Below, piece after piece: positions 60,904 through 64,000 of a stretch of 64,000 bases of DNA. The notes beneath the pieces were generated by a model. It searched no databases and was not told the origin of the DNA. It was given only the letters and a program-made list of their open reading frames with translations. This DNA comes from Burkholderia sp. 8Y (GTDB lineage: Bacteria > Pseudomonadota > Gammaproteobacteria > Burkholderiales > Burkholderiaceae): positions 2,215,476-2,279,475 of the forward strand of contig NZ_LR733520.1 of NCBI RefSeq assembly GCF_902506145.1. Direction: 5' to 3'. Made by a program: the position numbers and the translations under genes. Position 1 is the stretch's first letter. The number at the start of each line of letters is the position of its first letter.

Positions 60904-61686
60904 CTACACCGCGCTAACGCCGCCATCCACGGCAAGCACCTGCCCGGTAATATGCTTGCCCGCATCGCTGGCGAAGAGAACAGCCGCGCCCTTCAGGTCT
61001 TCGTCGTCGCCCAGACGGTGAAGCGGAATGCCTGCACACATCTGCTCGACGCCCATCCGGTCTAGCGAGCCTTGCGTCATCTTCGAAGGAAAGAAGCCCG
61101 GCGCGAGCGCATTCACGGTAATGCCGTGCTTGCCCCACTCGCCCGCGAGCGTGCGCGTGAAATTCACGACCGCGCCTTTCGACGTGTTGTAGGCGATCGT
61201 GTCCATCGTGCCGGGCGCGTTGCCCGCGAGCCCCGCAATCGACGCCACGTTGATGACGCGTCCATAGCGGCGCGGAATCATCGACAGCTTGCCGATGCGC
61301 TGCGTCAGCATGAACAGCCCGCGAATGTTCAGGTTCATCACCTTGTCCCACGCCGCGAGCGGATAGTCCTCAGCGGGTGCGCCCCACGTAGCGCCCGCGT
61401 TGTTCACCAGAATGTCGATGCGGCCGAGCGAGGCGAGCGCATCGTCGGCGAGGCGGGCGATTTCGTCTTCCCGCGCGCCGTCCGCCGCGATCCAGTGCAC
61501 ATCGACGCCACTCGAGCGCAGATGCTTCGCGGCGGCATCGAGTTCATCCGGCTTGCGCGCGGACAGCACGATGCGCGCGCCCTGCTCGCCCAATGCCTCG
61601 GCGATTTGCAGGCCGAGCCCGCGTGAGCCGCCTGTGACGAGCGCGGTCTTGTCTCTCAGGTCGAACAGTTGTTGTACGGTACGCAT
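60904..61686 (-). CDS. SDR oxidoreductase (FabG-like), beta-oxidation operon
   Basis: This is a 260-residue short-chain dehydrogenase from MRTVQQLFDLRDKTALVTGG, with TGGSRGLGLQIAEAL, LVNNAGATWGAPAEDYP, catalytic Ser in NVASIAGLAG, YNTSKGAVVNFTR and APGFFPSKMT. The ending ITGQVLAVDGG is the FabG-type signature. It lies 8 nt downstream of an acyl-CoA dehydrogenase gene that itself follows a thiolase gene, so it is likely a 3-hydroxyacyl-CoA or related dehydrogenase. The exact substrate is not known. Confidence 0.9.
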   Translation of the reverse strand: MRTVQQLFDLRDKTALVTGGSRGLGLQIAEALGEQGARIVLSARKPDELDAAAKHLRSSGVDVHWIAADGAREDEIARLADDALASLGRIDILVNNAGATWGAPAEDYPLAAWDKVMNLNIRGLFMLTQRIGKLSMIPRRYGRVINVASIAGLAGNAPGTMDTIAYNTSKGAVVNFTRTLAGEWGKHGITVNALAPGFFPSKMTQGSLDRMGVEQMCAGIPLHRLGDDEDLKGAAVLFASDAGKHITGQVLAVDGGVSAV

Positions 61687-61694
61687 GCCGTGCC

Positions 61695-63557
<1,863 letters not shown>

Positions 63558-63571
63558 GTCTCTCGTCCTCG

Positions 63572-64000
63572 TCAAAGCACTTCGAACAGGCCGGCCGCGC
63601 CTTGTCCGCCGCCGATGCACATCGTCACGACGACGTGCTTCACGCCGCGCCGCCTGCCTTCGATCAGCGCGTGGCCGACGAGCCGCGCACCCGACACGCC
63701 GTAGGGATGCCCCACCGCGATCGCGCCGCCGTTCACGTTCAGCCGCTCCATCGGAATGCCGAGCGTATCCGCGCAGTACAGCACCTGCACGGCGAAAGCT
63801 TCATTCAGCTCCCACAAGCCGATGTCGTCAACTGTCAGACCGGCTTTCTTCAACAGCTTCGGCACCGCGAACACCGGCCCGATGCCCATTTCGTCCGGCT
63901 CGCAGCCCGCCACGGCGAAGCCGCGAAACACGCCGAGCGGCGCGATGCCCCGCGCTGCGGCGACGCGCGCATCCATCACGACACACGCCGACGCGCCATC
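63572..64000 (-). CDS. Acetyl-CoA acyltransferase (thiolase), 5' part beyond the window
   Basis: The visible 143 codons are the C-terminal half of a thiolase. Hallmarks are the NEAFA loop (LWELNEAFAVQVLYC), VNGGAIAVGHPYGVSGARLVGHAL with the catalytic His, and VVTMCIGGGQGAAGLFEVL with the general-base Cys. The N-terminal part with the nucleophilic Cys lies beyond 64000. It is first of the three visible genes of a beta-oxidation operon with the acyl-CoA dehydrogenase and SDR downstream. Confidence 0.95.
   Translation of the reverse strand, partial: DGASACVVMDARVAAARGIAPLGVFRGFAVAGCEPDEMGIGPVFAVPKLLKKAGLTVDDIGLWELNEAFAVQVLYCADTLGIPMERLNVNGGAIAVGHPYGVSGARLVGHALIEGRRRGVKHVVVTMCIGGGQGAAGLFEVL

Overview
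The window is chromosomal DNA from a high-GC betaproteobacterium of the Burkholderiaceae, most likely Caballeronia or Paraburkholderia. This is inferred from the proteins and gene order (xseA/lpxK/kdsB/adk, murJ/rpsT/argF, ybgC-tolQRAB-pal-cpoB, kynBUA) and from GC-rich third codon positions. No database search was run. It is almost all core genome: no transposase, integrase, phage block, rRNA operon or CRISPR array was seen. One tRNA gene (Lys, UUU) is present.

Layout. 1-6.6 kb: xanthine dehydrogenase small subunit (cut by the window edge), two MFS exporters flanking a GntR regulator, and an EAL-domain protein whose catalytic residues are degraded. 6.8-10 kb: a three-gene envelope glycosylation locus made of a HAD-UbiA fusion resembling polyprenyl-phosphate phosphoribosyltransferases, an EmrE-like small membrane protein and a GT87-type glycosyltransferase. 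This is the best candidate here for an undescribed system. 10-20 kb: a lipoprotein, sodB, xseA, then lpxK-Trm112-kdsB-adk (lipid A, KDO and nucleotide metabolism), a 3-hydroxyacyl-CoA dehydrogenase, a SirB1-like protein and murJ. 20-31.8 kb: rpsT, argF, murB, yajQ, plsY, ybaK, an acyl-CoA dehydrogenase, xerD-ogt-queG, and tsaE-amiC.

32-41 kb: an EamA exporter, a small secreted protein, pirin, a 559-bp minisatellite of 9-bp units, a CnoX-like thioredoxin whose 3' end and terminator lie in a 136-bp tandem duplication, then tcdA, pdxH, cfa, a DUF72 protein and msrA. 41-47.3 kb: aromatic amino-acid catabolism, with a divergent Lrp-type regulator and kynB-kynU-kynA (tryptophan to anthranilate), and an IclR regulator divergent from gcdH (glutaryl-CoA dehydrogenase). 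47.5-49 kb: yqjD/yqjE-like membrane stress genes. 49-51.7 kb: a minor-pilin operon (fimT-pilV-pilW-pilX-pilE) with no pilY1. 51.9-54.9 kb: glyA-nrdR and a YdfG-like SDR. 55-60.5 kb: the Tol-Pal operon. 60.7-64 kb: tRNA-Lys and a beta-oxidation operon on the minus strand (thiolase, acyl-CoA dehydrogenase, SDR), cut by the right edge.

Start codons were chosen from Shine-Dalgarno sites and family length. Many genes have longer upstream open frames because stop codons are rare in this DNA. Promoters and terminators were read by eye and carry lower confidence than the genes.
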